NCBI RefSeq assembly: GCF_035083965.1
Contig: NC_089731.1
Location: forward strand, 10,452,001 to 10,516,000
DNA: 64,000 nucleotides
Direction of reading: 5' to 3'
DNA from: Branchiostoma lanceolatum
Lineage: Eukaryota; Chordata; Leptocardii; Amphioxiformes; Branchiostomatidae
Made by a program: the position numbers and the translations under genes. A model generated the notes under the pieces. It saw nothing but the letters and a program-made list of their open reading frames with translations, had not been told where the DNA came from and ran no database searches. Below are positions 33,501 to 42,763 of the stretch, one piece after another (positions within the stretch are counted from its first letter, which is position 1; each line of letters starts with the position of its first letter).

Positions 33501-34737
33501 TAGAGTAGAGGCTTCCCTCTTGTCTGGCTTCAGTAGCTATTTGGCCATGCCACAGGGGTGGAGCCTGACTGTTGAGTTGCAATTGATTGGAATGACAGCA
33601 ATTATCATGTCAATCAAGTGTTGTGATAGTCATCATTGTCTTTTGCAAAATGTAGATATCATTGACTGTGGGATCAGACTTTTGGATAAAACTTTATGTT
33701 GTTTGGGTGGCAAATGAGGGCCTTATTTGCATAAACATTAAGAAACATTTATATAATTTGTCAGTCTTAAATGGTAACATCATTTTGCAAATGTTTGAGA
33801 TCATGGAACTCTAGTTTTCTTTTTTTTCAGGTTTCCCTAACAGGACCCCAATGATGCCTGGCTCACACCCCTTCCCAGGAATGGTACGTCCTTTCCCCGG
33901 CCAACCACAGTACAATATGACGGCACCTGGCTTTGTTGGACAGGCCCAACTCAGTCCCCAGCCAGGGGGTCCGACTTCAACTCATGGTCTTCTCAAGAAC
34001 AACCCTTTTGTGCCTTTACAGGTAAAAACTGTGAAACTGTGAAATAACTTGTTTGGGTTCTAGTATATATGAGAGTAGATGTCACAAACTAGTATTTCAG
34101 GGTTGTAGCTTTAATTTCTTTTATTGAATACTGTGATTTTTTATTTGTTAACAGTAAGTTAATCTTAAATTCTTTAGCAGTCACTAGTTGGCCACTAAAA
34201 TATCATTATTGCAAATAATATTTGATCACTAACATTTCAGACAGTGATGTTTCTTCCCTATGTTAAAATGTGAACTACTCCCCTTCCCCCCAACTGCTAA
34301 AATAACCAACCTCAACATTAAATGGATTTACAGTAGATTGTTTTGCCTAAGGGTAATGTTTTCTGTCTGCAATTACACAGGTAACAAGGCAGACCACACC
34401 ACAAAAGTCTAAGGACGAGGTCGCCAGGGATTTCAGCCAGCTGCCCACCATGCCAGCCCCCACCCCTGATCAGCAGCAGGCATGGACCGAAGAGCTGGAA
34501 GCAACCATCAACAAAGTCCGAGAAGCCAGCAAACAAGAACAGGAAAGAAATTCTTCAGCACTAGGACAGGCCAGCTTAGGAAATGATGAAAAGAATGTAG
34601 TAATGATGACAGGAAACGAAGTGTTAAATGAAGGAAGTAGTGAGATAGCAGAAGAGAAACAAGTCAAGAAAGCGACTGAAAGAAGAAAACCACAAATCAA
34701 GTTAGCTGTGAAGTTTGGGGTTCCTCCCCAGGAGTGA
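9543..34737 (+). CDS. XRN1: XRN1, 5'-3' exoribonuclease 1 (complete, 38 coding exons)
   Basis: A processive cytoplasmic exonuclease that degrades decapped, 5'-monophosphorylated mRNA in P-bodies. The gene opens with [19 protein letters not shown], nearly identical to vertebrate XRN1. I could trace 38 exons with GT-AG junctions and unbroken phase, 5679 nt, giving 1892 residues (human 1706). All catalytic acidic residues are present: D35, D86, E176, E178, D206, D208 and the GND aspartate at 293. The protein ends [12 protein letters not shown], matching the conserved C-terminal motif that in human XRN1 binds EDC4 and couples decay to decapping. The extra length compared with human lies mostly in the proline/glutamine-rich tail. 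Exon coordinates are given in the three sub-entries. A poly(A) signal follows at 34775. The family is certain; single splice sites (exons 7/8, 10, 29) are less sure. Confidence 0.97.
12106..12512. mobile_element. Non-autonomous DNA transposon in XRN1 intron 4
   Basis: A 407-bp element with inverted ends CAGGGCTCGAAAT / ATTTCGAGCCCTG and the 5-bp sequence AAGTG directly flanking both ends. Inside each end are inverted clusters of TGCACCC/GGGTGCA. There is no coding capacity. The CAGGGCTC start resembles the hAT-type ends at 20123, though the flanking duplication is 5 rather than 8 bp as read here. Confidence 0.8.
13199..15183. mobile_element. TIR-bounded DNA transposon filling XRN1 intron 6
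   Basis: Terminal inverted repeats of about 25 bp begin CTCTCATCTCCCAAATAAAC at 13199 and end in the inverted form at 15183. Inside the right end four subterminal copies of GGGGGGTATGTTTATT lie at 15083-15170. The left end has matching ACGTTTATTTTTTT copies around 13220-13300. The 1985-bp body has no recognisable transposase; small open frames (for example 13431-13652) are unremarkable. A target duplication is not obvious. The element accounts for most of the intron. Confidence 0.75.
15806..15900 (+). repeat. Interspersed repeat fragment in XRN1 intron 7
   Basis: Contains 'ccttccccaagaaggttatgtttttgg' followed by 'tctgtctgtgtgttta' and 'gatatttggaac'. It matches the beginning of the larger copy in intron 30 (about 29010-29130). 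Only the first part of that family is present here. Confidence 0.6.
17830..17897 (+). repeat. Short tandem repeat, about 22 bp x 3, XRN1 intron 10
   Basis: Three consecutive copies of a unit reading approximately ACCAAAACAAACATGATTTAGG, with single-base differences between copies. Probably a variable-number repeat. Confidence 0.85.
20123..21277. mobile_element. hAT-type non-autonomous transposon in XRN1 intron 15
   Basis: Inverted ends CAGGGCTCTAGCCAGC / GGCTGGCTAGAGCCCTG bound 1155 bp. They are flanked on both sides by the identical 8-bp sequence ACCGGTAG (20115-20122 and 21278-21285), the target-site duplication length of the hAT superfamily. The interior includes an open frame at 20571-20798 without transposase motifs. 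A GC-rich block at 21143-21190 is related to 8527-8575. The perfect duplication suggests a fairly recent insertion. Confidence 0.92.
24080..24300 (+). repeat. Decayed tRNA-SINE-like repeat in XRN1 intron 20
   Basis: The block 'tgtcctttggaaagacgctaattgcacgactttcccc' corresponds to the 'cccttgggaaaggcacttaacac' block of the SINE at 52035-52555. Later text ('gtggtagaaag', 'gtgccttagacacagtggatta') also has the flavour of the same superfamily. RNA polymerase III boxes are not readable. The call rests on one conserved block. Confidence 0.45.
28999..30118 (+). repeat. Long interspersed repeat with periodic paired octamers, XRN1 intron 30
   Basis: Starts with 'ttaccttcgccttaccttcgccgagaaggttatg' and ends 'tggcgaaggtatgaggtcgtggaactctagtt'. 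Between about 29425 and 29960 it contains five divergent units spaced 119-139 bp. Each unit has ATGCAAAT followed 9 to 10 bases later by its inverse ATTTGCAT(AATTAAT). A stranded 3' piece of the same family sits at about 33715-33815 and a 5' piece at 15806. No coding frame or terminal repeats were identified, so the class is unknown. Confidence 0.7.
30803..30860 (+). repeat. Short foldback repeat in XRN1 intron 31
   Basis: 'tacctccattagaaatggaggta' is a perfect short hairpin. It is followed by 'ttggcttgtctgcttgtgtgtg', echoing the 'gttatgcagagggtagcgtttgtctgtttg' start of the intron 30 repeat. It is probably a relative of that family. Confidence 0.45.
33715..33815 (+). repeat. 3' end of the intron 30 repeat family, XRN1 intron 36
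   Basis: 'gggccttatttgcataaacatt ... gtcagtcttaaatggtaacatcattttgcaaatgtttgagatcatggaactctagtt' parallels the end of the copy at 30050-30118. It abuts the polypyrimidine tract of exon 37, so the insertion has come within about 15 bases of the acceptor. Confidence 0.6.
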
Positions 34738-34774
34738 ATCCTTACAGAAATATCCATTTATGTGTGATGATAAT

Positions 34775-34780
34775 AATAAA
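34775..34780 (+). terminator. XRN1: XRN1 proximal poly(A) signal
   Basis: AATAAA 38 bases after the XRN1 stop codon. A second AATAAA at 36133-36138 could end a longer 3' UTR. That longer form would run almost to the stop codon of the convergent gene at 36392. Confidence 0.5.
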
Positions 34781-36391
34781 GAGAAAAGTCCTATTCAGAA
34801 ACAGTACTTGCTAACATAGGCTCGACAGGTACAATATAAGTGAAAGACTAAGAAATATGATAAAGGATCAGTATTACAATAGGGTCAAAAGCATTGTGTT
34901 TTTGTTTTGGGCAAAAGCAGCTATCGCAACTCAACTGTTCAAGTATGCACAGTGTAAATGTGTAAAAATGCATTTAATTTGATGAATTCTGTTCTAGATT
35001 AAAGCTTCATGGGAAAGGCACTTACTGCATGTAGTTGATGCTACCATCTTGCTTATTTTTAGGAAAAATCTGGAAAACTTCATTGGTTTTAAGTGTGAGT
35101 TTTTCAATGTATTGACTGCCAGAAACAAATATGTATTTGCAAGACTGATCATAAGTTTTTGTGCACAGTAATTGTTCCAGTTTATGTTCCAAGACAAACG
35201 TACGATTGTTTAATAGATGAAGAGTCATGTTTTTCGTTGTCATACCTAATACAAATGTAGCATTAAGAGAAATACATTCACCTGTTTTATGATGATAACC
35301 ATAGCTTTTTTTCTCTTTCCAAGACTTGCCATTCTGGCTTCAACAGTATTTTTCCAACATAGATATTAAGATATGTTGAAAATGTTTGTTACTGTATGTA
35401 TAGTAAAGTGCACCATGTCTTACATAATATGTCTTTTATCCAGACACCAATTTTGTGTTGGTTTCAGCAAAACTCAGTATGATAAGTGTTAACTTTGACA
35501 GTAGATACAATGTCCAATATGCTGTGAAGTTTGAGTCAAAAACTTATTTTTAAACCGTTGCAATTGTGCTATCAGCTTCACATTTTCAGTGAGGAGAATC
35601 ATTGTGCTATCAGCTTCACATTTTCAGTGAGGAGAATCATAGTAACTCAACTTAGAAAATGTGACAACAAAAAATCAGGGATGTTGATGTAAGTAATGCA
35701 ACATATTAGTAGGATGAAATCAACATATGTACCGAAACATCGTGTGACTGTTGCAGATATCTTTTTGTTTTTCTTTTGGGAGAGACAGGGATAGTGAAAC
35801 ATACATTTACTGATGTCATATTTCTTCATTATATCGGGTCGAGTAAAGAGGGGGTAATAACCGGTAATAGCACAGTGCTCCTGCATGAGAACTGAAATTT
35901 CTGATCAGTATTTTCACTACCAACCTTTCATTGTCGATTTCGTAAATGACCACTTAAGATTCCACTTAAAAGGAATGTATTGCCAAGTCTGTTTTTTTAT
36001 AGTTAGTAGTCCCAACACAGTGTTTCTTGCAAAATACTGTACTTAAAGGATTCAGAATACTGATGATACATTTGGATCTTTTCATTTGAACCTTTTTTTC
36101 TTCATTCTTCTTCAGATGAAACAAGAGAGACAAATAAAACATTGATGACAACGGAAAACAACTTGTCTTTTTTTTACAGGTAATCAAGAACAAATGATAT
36201 CTGATAATCAATATCATACATATACACACTAGGTGTAAGATAAACATTTAAATATATAAGTATGCTAGTAAATGTGCTGTTTAAAAATCATGTGATGACT
36301 GGTATAGGTAACAAATAAGTCTATAGCTAAGTAAAGGGAAAATGTCCACTCAATTTCCAACTGACACACTTTCCTAAAATATAAAAGATAT
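34781..36391. other. XRN1 3' flank
   Basis: Probably distal 3' UTR and intergenic DNA. No coding sequence was recognised. It contains one exact 38-bp tandem duplication (35563-35638) and a second plus-strand AATAAA at 36133. Confidence 0.5.
35563..35640 (+). repeat. Exact 38-bp tandem duplication
   Basis: The 38-bp unit starting ATTGTGCTATCAGCTTCACA occurs twice in direct succession (35563 and 35601) with no difference between the copies, indicating a recent duplication. Confidence 0.95.
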
Positions 36392-37012
36392 CTACAAGAA
36401 GATACTATTGTGCCTGAAGTAAGCATATATTTCATTGAAATACTCGTCGTCTTGATAAAGCTCTGTTTCTGCAAAATCAAGTCCATCTTTGTAGCTACTG
36501 TCCGTGTCCGTTGCTAAGGCCACCTCGTATCTGTACAAAATCCTTTGCTTTACAGTCATGAGAATGGCGTTTCGTGCTGCGTCCCCTAACACAGACGGAT
36601 CGTCGAAATACCTGATCTCCAGATAAAGTTTGTACCACCGTTTCAGTCCAAGATTTTCCACCCTCTGCAAATTACTAGGATCGAAATACGAGTGGTAAGA
36701 ACAGAGAACCTCGTCGAAGATTTTGGTCAATGCTTCGAGGCAAAAATCTGGGTTTCCGGTTCGGTTCAAGCAGACGAAACAAGAGTCGTTCAGGTATAAA
36801 GATGTTTCGTTTTCTTGGATGTGGTCGAAAGTCGAGTTCGCGCATGTCAGGTTCTGGTAACATCCGGGTACTGGGGAGAGCGTGTCCAGGTGCGTGAGGA
36901 AGTCCTGGGTGCTGACCAGGTCTCTGACGTCATCAAAGTCGGTACAGGTGGCGAAGGTCAAGGTCACGAGGAGGACAGCCACCGCAGAAGTAAAGCGTGA
37001 CGTCACCTTCAT
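36392..37012 (-). CDS. Orphan secreted glycoprotein, 206 aa, single exon
   Basis: I do not recognise this protein. It begins with a clear signal peptide (basic MKVTSRF, then a hydrophobic stretch to about residue 22). The mature part has six cysteines (51, 57, 78, 81, 91, 104), enough for three disulfides. Five N-glycosylation sequons are packed into 30 residues (N54, N59, N68, N75, N83). The second half (about 115-206) is cysteine-free, rich in Tyr, Leu and acidic residues, and looks helical (VENLGLKRWYKLYLEIRYF...). The frame is long and uninterrupted, and composition changes sharply outside it. The start is the first ATG of the frame. Upstream 'TCATCAATAG|GAAATATG' could be an acceptor for a 5' untranslated exon. 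It could be a ligand, cytokine-like or a digestive/defence protein; the sequence alone does not say. It is convergent with XRN1. Confidence 0.7.
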   Translation of the reverse strand: MKVTSRFTSAVAVLLVTLTFATCTDFDDVRDLVSTQDFLTHLDTLSPVPGCYQNLTCANSTFDHIQENETSLYLNDSCFVCLNRTGNPDFCLEALTKIFDEVLCSYHSYFDPSNLQRVENLGLKRWYKLYLEIRYFDDPSVLGDAARNAILMTVKQRILYRYEVALATDTDSSYKDGLDFAETELYQDDEYFNEIYAYFRHNSIFL

Positions 37013-40000
37013 ATTTCCTATTGATGAAGGAATTAGAATATTGTTAGAGATTGAGTCGGCATCTAAAATTAAAAAAAAAAGTTGACTACAGAAGCTTCTT
37101 TTCTGACCAAAAGTACAAGACGTTTAGACAAACTATGACATTCCAAGGAGGCTAAAAATCAACCGTTTTGACATTCTATAGTGATATCAAGGATATTGTA
37201 TAGAAGCTTCCATATAATGTCTATGGTTATAGCTGCTCTCATCCGTATAAATCAAGATTCTTAAAACGACTGTCATGGCTTGTAATGACCAGCAGTAGTA
37301 GCCTACAACCCGACTGACCGATGGAAGGCGGACCAGTCAAATAATTCTTAACAAGTCCGGATGTTATGCTACATTATTAGTGCTCTTTCTCTTTATTAAA
37401 GCTTCATAAAGCCTCATTTTTAAATTGCCATGGTGATGATCAATGACTGAAAATAAAATGATTAGTGTTAAATTATGCGTTAAGTCACAGACGCTTTCTT
37501 TCAGCCTTTGCGCCGTTTTTTTTTTTTTTTGTCACAAAAAAATAAAAGTGATTTCAAAGGCAGGGGCCGGGTTGACGTGGCGTAAGTAGGAACCCAGCCA
37601 CAAGAAGAACATATGCCCATGCATTGTATGTTAAAACTGATAGCATTACAGCTGTAAGATTTTCTAATGTTACTTGTTAAAGAATCGAAGTCCTGAAACT
37701 GCATATGCTTTGTGCAAGTGTACATTCTATCGTGCTATTAAAGCAGATCTTTCACCTGGCCAAACATCACGAGACGGAACATACAATTACAAACGCTATA
37801 CAATTTCACAACACTGCCTCTTGTCACAGTAAGCTTATATAAATGGTGACGTAGGGAAATAAAACTGCCTTTTGCCTAGCAGCGTAGACACTTTTATAAC
37901 TGTGCATTCTCTAAGCGCAAACAATCGTGTCCCCACCTGAACACTTACCACATACGCTGAACGTTTTGCATGGAATGGTTTTAACTGTTGGTTCTTTGAA
38001 CCACCGAAACGGATACGCACATTTCAACTACGTTTCCTCAGAGACGGTATCATGAAATCTGCAATTAGAATGATTATTTGAACAAGTACGTTTACCAGTG
38101 GCACGCAAGAGAACAGGTAGTGGCATTCTTTGAAGACGGTTCGTTGCACAGGTATACTTTGCCGACAAGGAATGTTTTTGAATATTTACCGTTACACAAA
38201 CATTCTCACATTGTCAGCGGTTGACAAGGTCACTTCAATCGGACAAGAAGCTTGGAAGGCTCTTTTCCCAGGCTAGTTCTTTACCCGTTAAAACGTTATC
38301 TTCAAGCAGATCTGTCGATGGTAAAGCAGTACCCAAAGGGCCAACCAGTATCAAACAAAAATTGGTGGCCTATATCTGCCCTTTGGACAATGCCTGGCCA
38401 CCGATAAATCTTCTCGGAGATTAGTTAAAACGTTCTTCTGCATTCAATGTTGTATTCACCTCGCGAGTTTCTTTCAAAGGCTAAGACTCGGAACGGGAAA
38501 ACTGACAGGCAAGGCTAATCTCCCGGCAAATACAATATTTTGGAACACCCCGTACTATGATACTATGTGTGAAGCAAATTTTGATAAACGTTTTTCAGTT
38601 GTTGAATCTAAAACTAAAGAAAAATCAAACGTGCCTGAAACTGAATGAGGCTAATTTCTGACAAAAATTACGAAGTATTGTAACACTGTGCTGTCTAGAT
38701 CTTAACATAGCTTAACACAATAATAACAAGGAAGGAATGTAACAAAAGCAAACCGTACCATCTTTTGTTTAGCTCAGTCATTCTGACCAACTGACCAAGC
38801 ATGTTTTCGTTAGACATAATACCCTCGGATGTATGTGTATTGAGTGCCCGACTAGGTAGTGTAGTTTATCCTTTATCCTATGTATTTGCATATTCTCTTT
38901 TAGTCTCGCTATGCATTACCTTGAATAGATATTTCCAACTCAGTTAGTTAATATTCAACACCTCTTGACACCTTTGATACTAATAAGCAATGAATAGGTG
39001 ACTAGACAAATCAATTGGTGCTAAACACACACGATGATGATGTCCTCATGTATTATGATAGGCGGACTTTGAAGTTTTTCGATCATAATGTTTTTCAGTT
39101 TGTTTCTCTGTTTCTACTTCCTCTATAGTGTTGCACGGCCGATTGTAATGGTATCTGAGAATGGAGGTAAATTATGCAGGCCAGACAGAGGCATGAGGAA
39201 ACAGAAAATCGAATTATTCGCCACAGGGGGCAGATATTTCGGTCCGCCGACACGCATCGATTGAGCCATGAATTATATGCACACGTATCAAGCGTTTGTC
39301 AACTGAATAGAAGGTCATTACGTATGAATTTTTCATTGCACGCAACACAAACTCAATGCCAAAGGTTTTATGAAATGCTGCATTGTAATCAATACATTGT
39401 AACGTTCAATAGAACCGGGCCGGGTTTCTTTCGTCTTGAAATATAATCTGTCGCACTCATGTTGGTAGACTTATGACTGACACTGACATTGGTACAGACA
39501 CCAAGGTGACAGGCACAACTCACAATGTTATCATATTCTTAGGGTGGCCATTGGTGCATGTAGTGTTTTATGTTGAGATCCATCGGTAAACAAAAGACAC
39601 CGTCTAGTCGACTCTTGAAAGGTTTGAATGTTTTAACTAGTAACATATCGGTTACAATGTAGTGACTCTTGACTATACCTAAGGTTTCTTTGTCATAGGG
39701 GCACTTGTGGAAGAAGAATTCTCCATTTTTAACAATTTACGCACATTTTGTGTACTCAAGACGTCATAAAAGATGATCGGTAAAACCGACGTCCCTATCC
39801 AATCTTTCTAAAGCAGTACAAAGTAGGTTGTTTGTAAAACAAGCTTACCTGAAGGAACTTATGTAACTCGATTCTTCGACGAAAAGGCGTCTTCTAGATC
39901 TCCTTGTGAAGTGTTTCTCTACCGCTGTTTCCCCAGCACTAGGACAGATATGCAGGCCTGTAGGATTGCTGTCGGTACGCTGGACTGTTGCCTGGCTAGT

Positions 40001-40837
40001 AATGTAGTGAGAACGTCCGTACAATGCACCGTGATGATGGGGCATTCTTTACTCAAACCGTATCAAAGTACGCAGTACTACTGTAGCGACGGACTGTACC
40101 ATTCGGCAGGGGTGTATTGTTTTTACGTCACTTCCTATGTCCAGTATGGTATATGCCGTAATCTAGTATGATGATGTTTTACCCGATAATTTCCAAACAA
40201 AAGCACTCTTAAAGTGTAAAACTACTAAAAGAGAGTAAAGAAGTACTGTATTTCTAAACAGCACAGGCGACACACATGGGACAATACTAGAGTGTCACTA
40301 ACTGACTAGTGCTAAGTTAACCATACAGCAACGTGTAGTCAACAAGTTCAAGTATTTTACTATCTCAATCCTTCAAAATCACAAGACAAAGAATCAGAAG
40401 CAAACCTACGATAACATAGCAAATGTCATTCGTCATGGATTATGAAATACCCGTAGCTTATGTTGGAGTACTTATAACTTAGTCCCCTTGATCAAATTAT
40501 CAGACACACACCACGCATCTTAAAGTCAGTGCAAATCATGTACATTTCTGCAAAATACACAGGCCAATTAACAAAATGACCGATATGCGTTATCGTCTTC
40601 CAGGTACTGAAAAATAGCTCAATGATACAGGCATTACTTTGTTACTGACAAGCTAGCATTGAATGTGACTACTTGGCCAGAGTTTCTGTCCTTGCGTACC
40701 TTAAAGCTAAGACTATAACGCTTCAGGCTGTGCTTAGCACAGGTCCCGCATGGCGTCAGACGTGCACCACCGTGCACGTGCCTCCGGCGGGGGACCACAA
40801 TGAACTGACTCTAGCATGTTTCGAAACGAGTGTAAAG
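37013..40837. other. Intergenic DNA between two minus-strand genes
   Basis: No gene was recognised. Two isolated minus-strand splice-donor-like sites (TATGTG|GTAAGTG near 37951 and CTTCAG|GTAAGC near 39851) could belong to untranslated first exons of the gene at 36392. No coding support accompanies them. The plus-strand frames at 38221-38424 and 39174-39446 look random. Confidence 0.5.
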
Positions 40838-42019
40838 TTACGACGGCAAGATTGCCTCAAAGTCCAGACCCAGCCAGGCCAGTATGCCAGCCCTCCCGGA
40901 CATCTCCTCGACCCTGCTGACGACATTGCTCGGTTTCATCATCTCGCACGTAGCGGGGTGGATGTAGAAGCGGCCTCTGGTTCTCCTAGCGCCGACTACG
41001 TTCTCCCATTCTCGGGCATCGTTTTGAGAGACGTCTAAGTCACAGTGATTGCTGTTCTTAACCGCTTCATGGCCGGTATGTTCCGAAGAGGTGTCCACCG
41101 TTGACGACAGTTTGTTTAACCACTCTCCCAACCGTGCGGCTGTAAGATCAGGGGCCCCCGACGTCTTCGGGTCTTCCTGTGCGACTTTTGACTGATGATG
41201 GTCTTTGTGGCGTGTTGTTGTAGGTGGTGTTTGCGGCGCGATGGAGGGAAGGCAGAGGTTGGAAGGTCCAGTCGACGCCGAGGTTCCATCGACGTCGTGA
41301 ATGATGGCCTCACATCGTTCGGACGGCTTGTGACTTTTCTGTGATTCCTGTGAAACACCTTCAGTGTTGCCAAGGACGTTTTCCTTTTCCAGACGCGACC
41401 TTCTCGTCAGAAGCTGTTTACGCACTCTTGGCGGCGTGCTGATGAGATAGTGGTCTTCTCTTTCCAACTCAAGCATCTTCTTTCGGAAGCAGTCGCTGGC
41501 TGTGAATGCTCTGGCGCGTGTGAACGTTTCTTTCCTGTCTTTCTGTTTGCCCTGATGCTGGGTTTCAGTTGTCCCGCTAGGGGGCGTGTCAGGTGGCGAC
41601 AGCATGTGGGTGTGGTCTGCGGACTCCGCTCTATGTTCTTTCAAGACATCATCCTTGTCTTTCTCCAGCCATCCCGCGTTTCGTCTAGGACCAAACTCTG
41701 TAACTGGTCTTCTGTTGTTCTTCTTCCCAGCTTCGTTAGCGGCCAATCCAATCTCATGCTTCGTTGGAGACAGCGAGCGAATCTTACACCGGGTGTTCTG
41801 AAGGTTTCGAAGTCTTCCCTCGAAGAGTTTCTTCTCCTGGTCCCTTTTCTTCATAGACAGCGTGTTTTCCTTCTCAAACTGTTGGAGGAGCACTTTCCTC
41901 TTCCTGTCTTCGTGATCGTTCAGCGCACGAACTTTTGTGATTGTCTCGGCGTTTCTGGTCGGAGGGAAAGTCATCTGTATTGACGTCATTGTCTTTTTGC
42001 CACCGTATATGCCGGGCAT
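40838..42019 (-). CDS. Orphan basic/coiled-coil protein, 393 aa
   Basis: I do not recognise the family. The coding part is one exon. The frame stays open upstream to 42172, but a strong acceptor (AACCCCTTTCAG|GCCAAC) sits at 42026, six bases before the ATG at 42017-42019. I take MPGIYGGKKTMTSIQM as the start. Residues about 25-75 are a charged heptad-like helix (ALNDHEDRKRKVLLQQFEKEN, then MKKRDQEKKLFEGRL). The middle is Ser/Thr/Pro/Lys-rich and probably disordered (LSPPDTPPSG is a likely proline-directed phosphosite cluster). The C-terminal 60 residues are again ordered-looking (WENVVGARRTRGRFYIHPA, then MSGRAGILAWLGLDF). There is no signal peptide or membrane segment, so it is intracellular. 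A TATA promoter and a non-coding exon lie upstream. Confidence 0.72.
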   Translation of the reverse strand: MPGIYGGKKTMTSIQMTFPPTRNAETITKVRALNDHEDRKRKVLLQQFEKENTLSMKKRDQEKKLFEGRLRNLQNTRCKIRSLSPTKHEIGLAANEAGKKNNRRPVTEFGPRRNAGWLEKDKDDVLKEHRAESADHTHMLSPPDTPPSGTTETQHQGKQKDRKETFTRARAFTASDCFRKKMLELEREDHYLISTPPRVRKQLLTRRSRLEKENVLGNTEGVSQESQKSHKPSERCEAIIHDVDGTSASTGPSNLCLPSIAPQTPPTTTRHKDHHQSKVAQEDPKTSGAPDLTAARLGEWLNKLSSTVDTSSEHTGHEAVKNSNHCDLDVSQNDAREWENVVGARRTRGRFYIHPATCEMMKPSNVVSRVEEMSGRAGILAWLGLDFEAILPS

Positions 42020-42025
42020 GTTGGC
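42020..42025 (-). other. 5' untranslated start of exon 2, orphan 393-aa gene
   Basis: The six bases between the acceptor (CAG at 42026-42028) and the ATG. They place the start codon directly after the intron, so translation depends on the untranslated exon at about 42624-42725. Confidence 0.6.
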
Positions 42026-42349
42026 CTGAAAGGGGTTAGATTTGTGTAATTTATTAGTCTTGGAGAAAGAGTGAAATCGCATGTCTTCATAGGGCACGAA
42101 GTCTAACAATGAGAGAAACACTATTGATAGAAATGCGCATGTATCTGATTCATAACTTTCTGAAACTTTCACAGTGAAGGCAGAATAGTTACTTTGCTTT
42201 CTATTAGCTAATGCCTGAAATATGAAAAATATGAAATATCTTTCAACATCCCTCTAACTTTCAGTTATTTTACCACATGCAATTTCATGCCCAGCTAGTA
42301 GATCATCAGAATATGCATGTCTACTGGAAAAAAGCCCCTTTTTTCCCAT

Positions 42350-42551
42350 TTAAGTTCGCGTGGTTTTTATTTCGTGCCAAGGGGAAAATGGCGTGTTCGC
42401 GGCGGTATTATGTTCGCGGCAGCGCTATGGTCACATACTGCTACAGTGTTGGATAAAATGTTTGCGGTGGCTTAAAGTTTGCGGTGAAACGGTCGCCGCG
42501 AAAACCGCGAACATAAAACCACCGCGCGTGAACATTTCTGCATTTACAGTA
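42350..42551 (+). mobile_element. Foldback MITE, copy 3
   Basis: Same family and orientation as 443-655: 'ttaagttcgcgtggtttttatttcg' at the left, then the central 'cagcgctatggtcacatactgctacagtgttgga', then 'ggtcgccgcgaaaaccgcgaacataaaaccaccgcg' and the right terminus CATTTACAGTA. It retains more CpG than the other copies, so it is probably the youngest. It is inserted in the first intron of the orphan 393-aa gene. Confidence 0.8.
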
Positions 42552-42623
42552 TCTTATATTCACAATATAAGTACATATCGTACACTGCTTAAGAAATACT
42601 GGTGCACTGAATGCTAAACTTAC

Positions 42624-42725
42624 CTGATTTCTTATTTTCCTCTCAAGAGCTCCTAGAATCCGCCGTCAAGCTAGGGAGTGATTTATGGACTTTTTTTTCG
42701 GTCTGCAGTTGATCAATGGCTCTCA
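42624..42725 (-). other. Non-coding first exon of the orphan 393-aa gene
   Basis: On the minus strand it ends in the consensus donor AAATCAG|GTAAGT at 42624/42623. It contains no ATG. Its beginning is set by the TATA box at 42756-42763, placing transcription start near 42725-42730. Intron 1 (42623-42026) contains the MITE. Confidence 0.55.
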
Positions 42726-42755
42726 CCAAATGGTACCTTGTTGTTGTGCGCCAGG

Positions 42756-42763
42756 TTTATATA
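42756..42763 (-). promoter_or_regulatory. TATA box of the orphan 393-aa gene
   Basis: TATATAAA on the minus strand, about 30 bases upstream of the proposed first exon. It is in the correct orientation relative to the donor at 42624. Confidence 0.6.

Larger units (their letters stand above)
28088..34737 (+). other. XRN1: XRN1 exons 29-38: disordered proline-rich C-terminal tail
   Basis: Exons: 28088-28316, 28712-28891, 30483-30558, 31034-31410, 31616-31793, 32151-32443, 32756-32869, 33356-33485, 33831-34021, 34381-34737. The tail is rich in Pro, Gln, Ser and Asn and contains short repeats: [12 protein letters not shown] in exon 32 and a VRPPLQ/ARPPVQ-type run in exon 34. Exon 35 ([20 protein letters not shown]...) matches the small dsRBD-like segment near the human C-terminus (CQVKLSNGLLVHGPQC). 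The final exon gives IKLAVKFGV. Exon 33 ends at a tandem donor (GTACAGGTACAG), so a two-residue in-frame variant is possible. Confidence 0.88.

Noticed and set aside
42020..42172. 50-residue N-terminal extension of the orphan 393-aa protein
   Set aside because: A strong acceptor (CCCTTTCAG|GCC) sits between it and the ATG at 42019. The extension looks like random intron translation.
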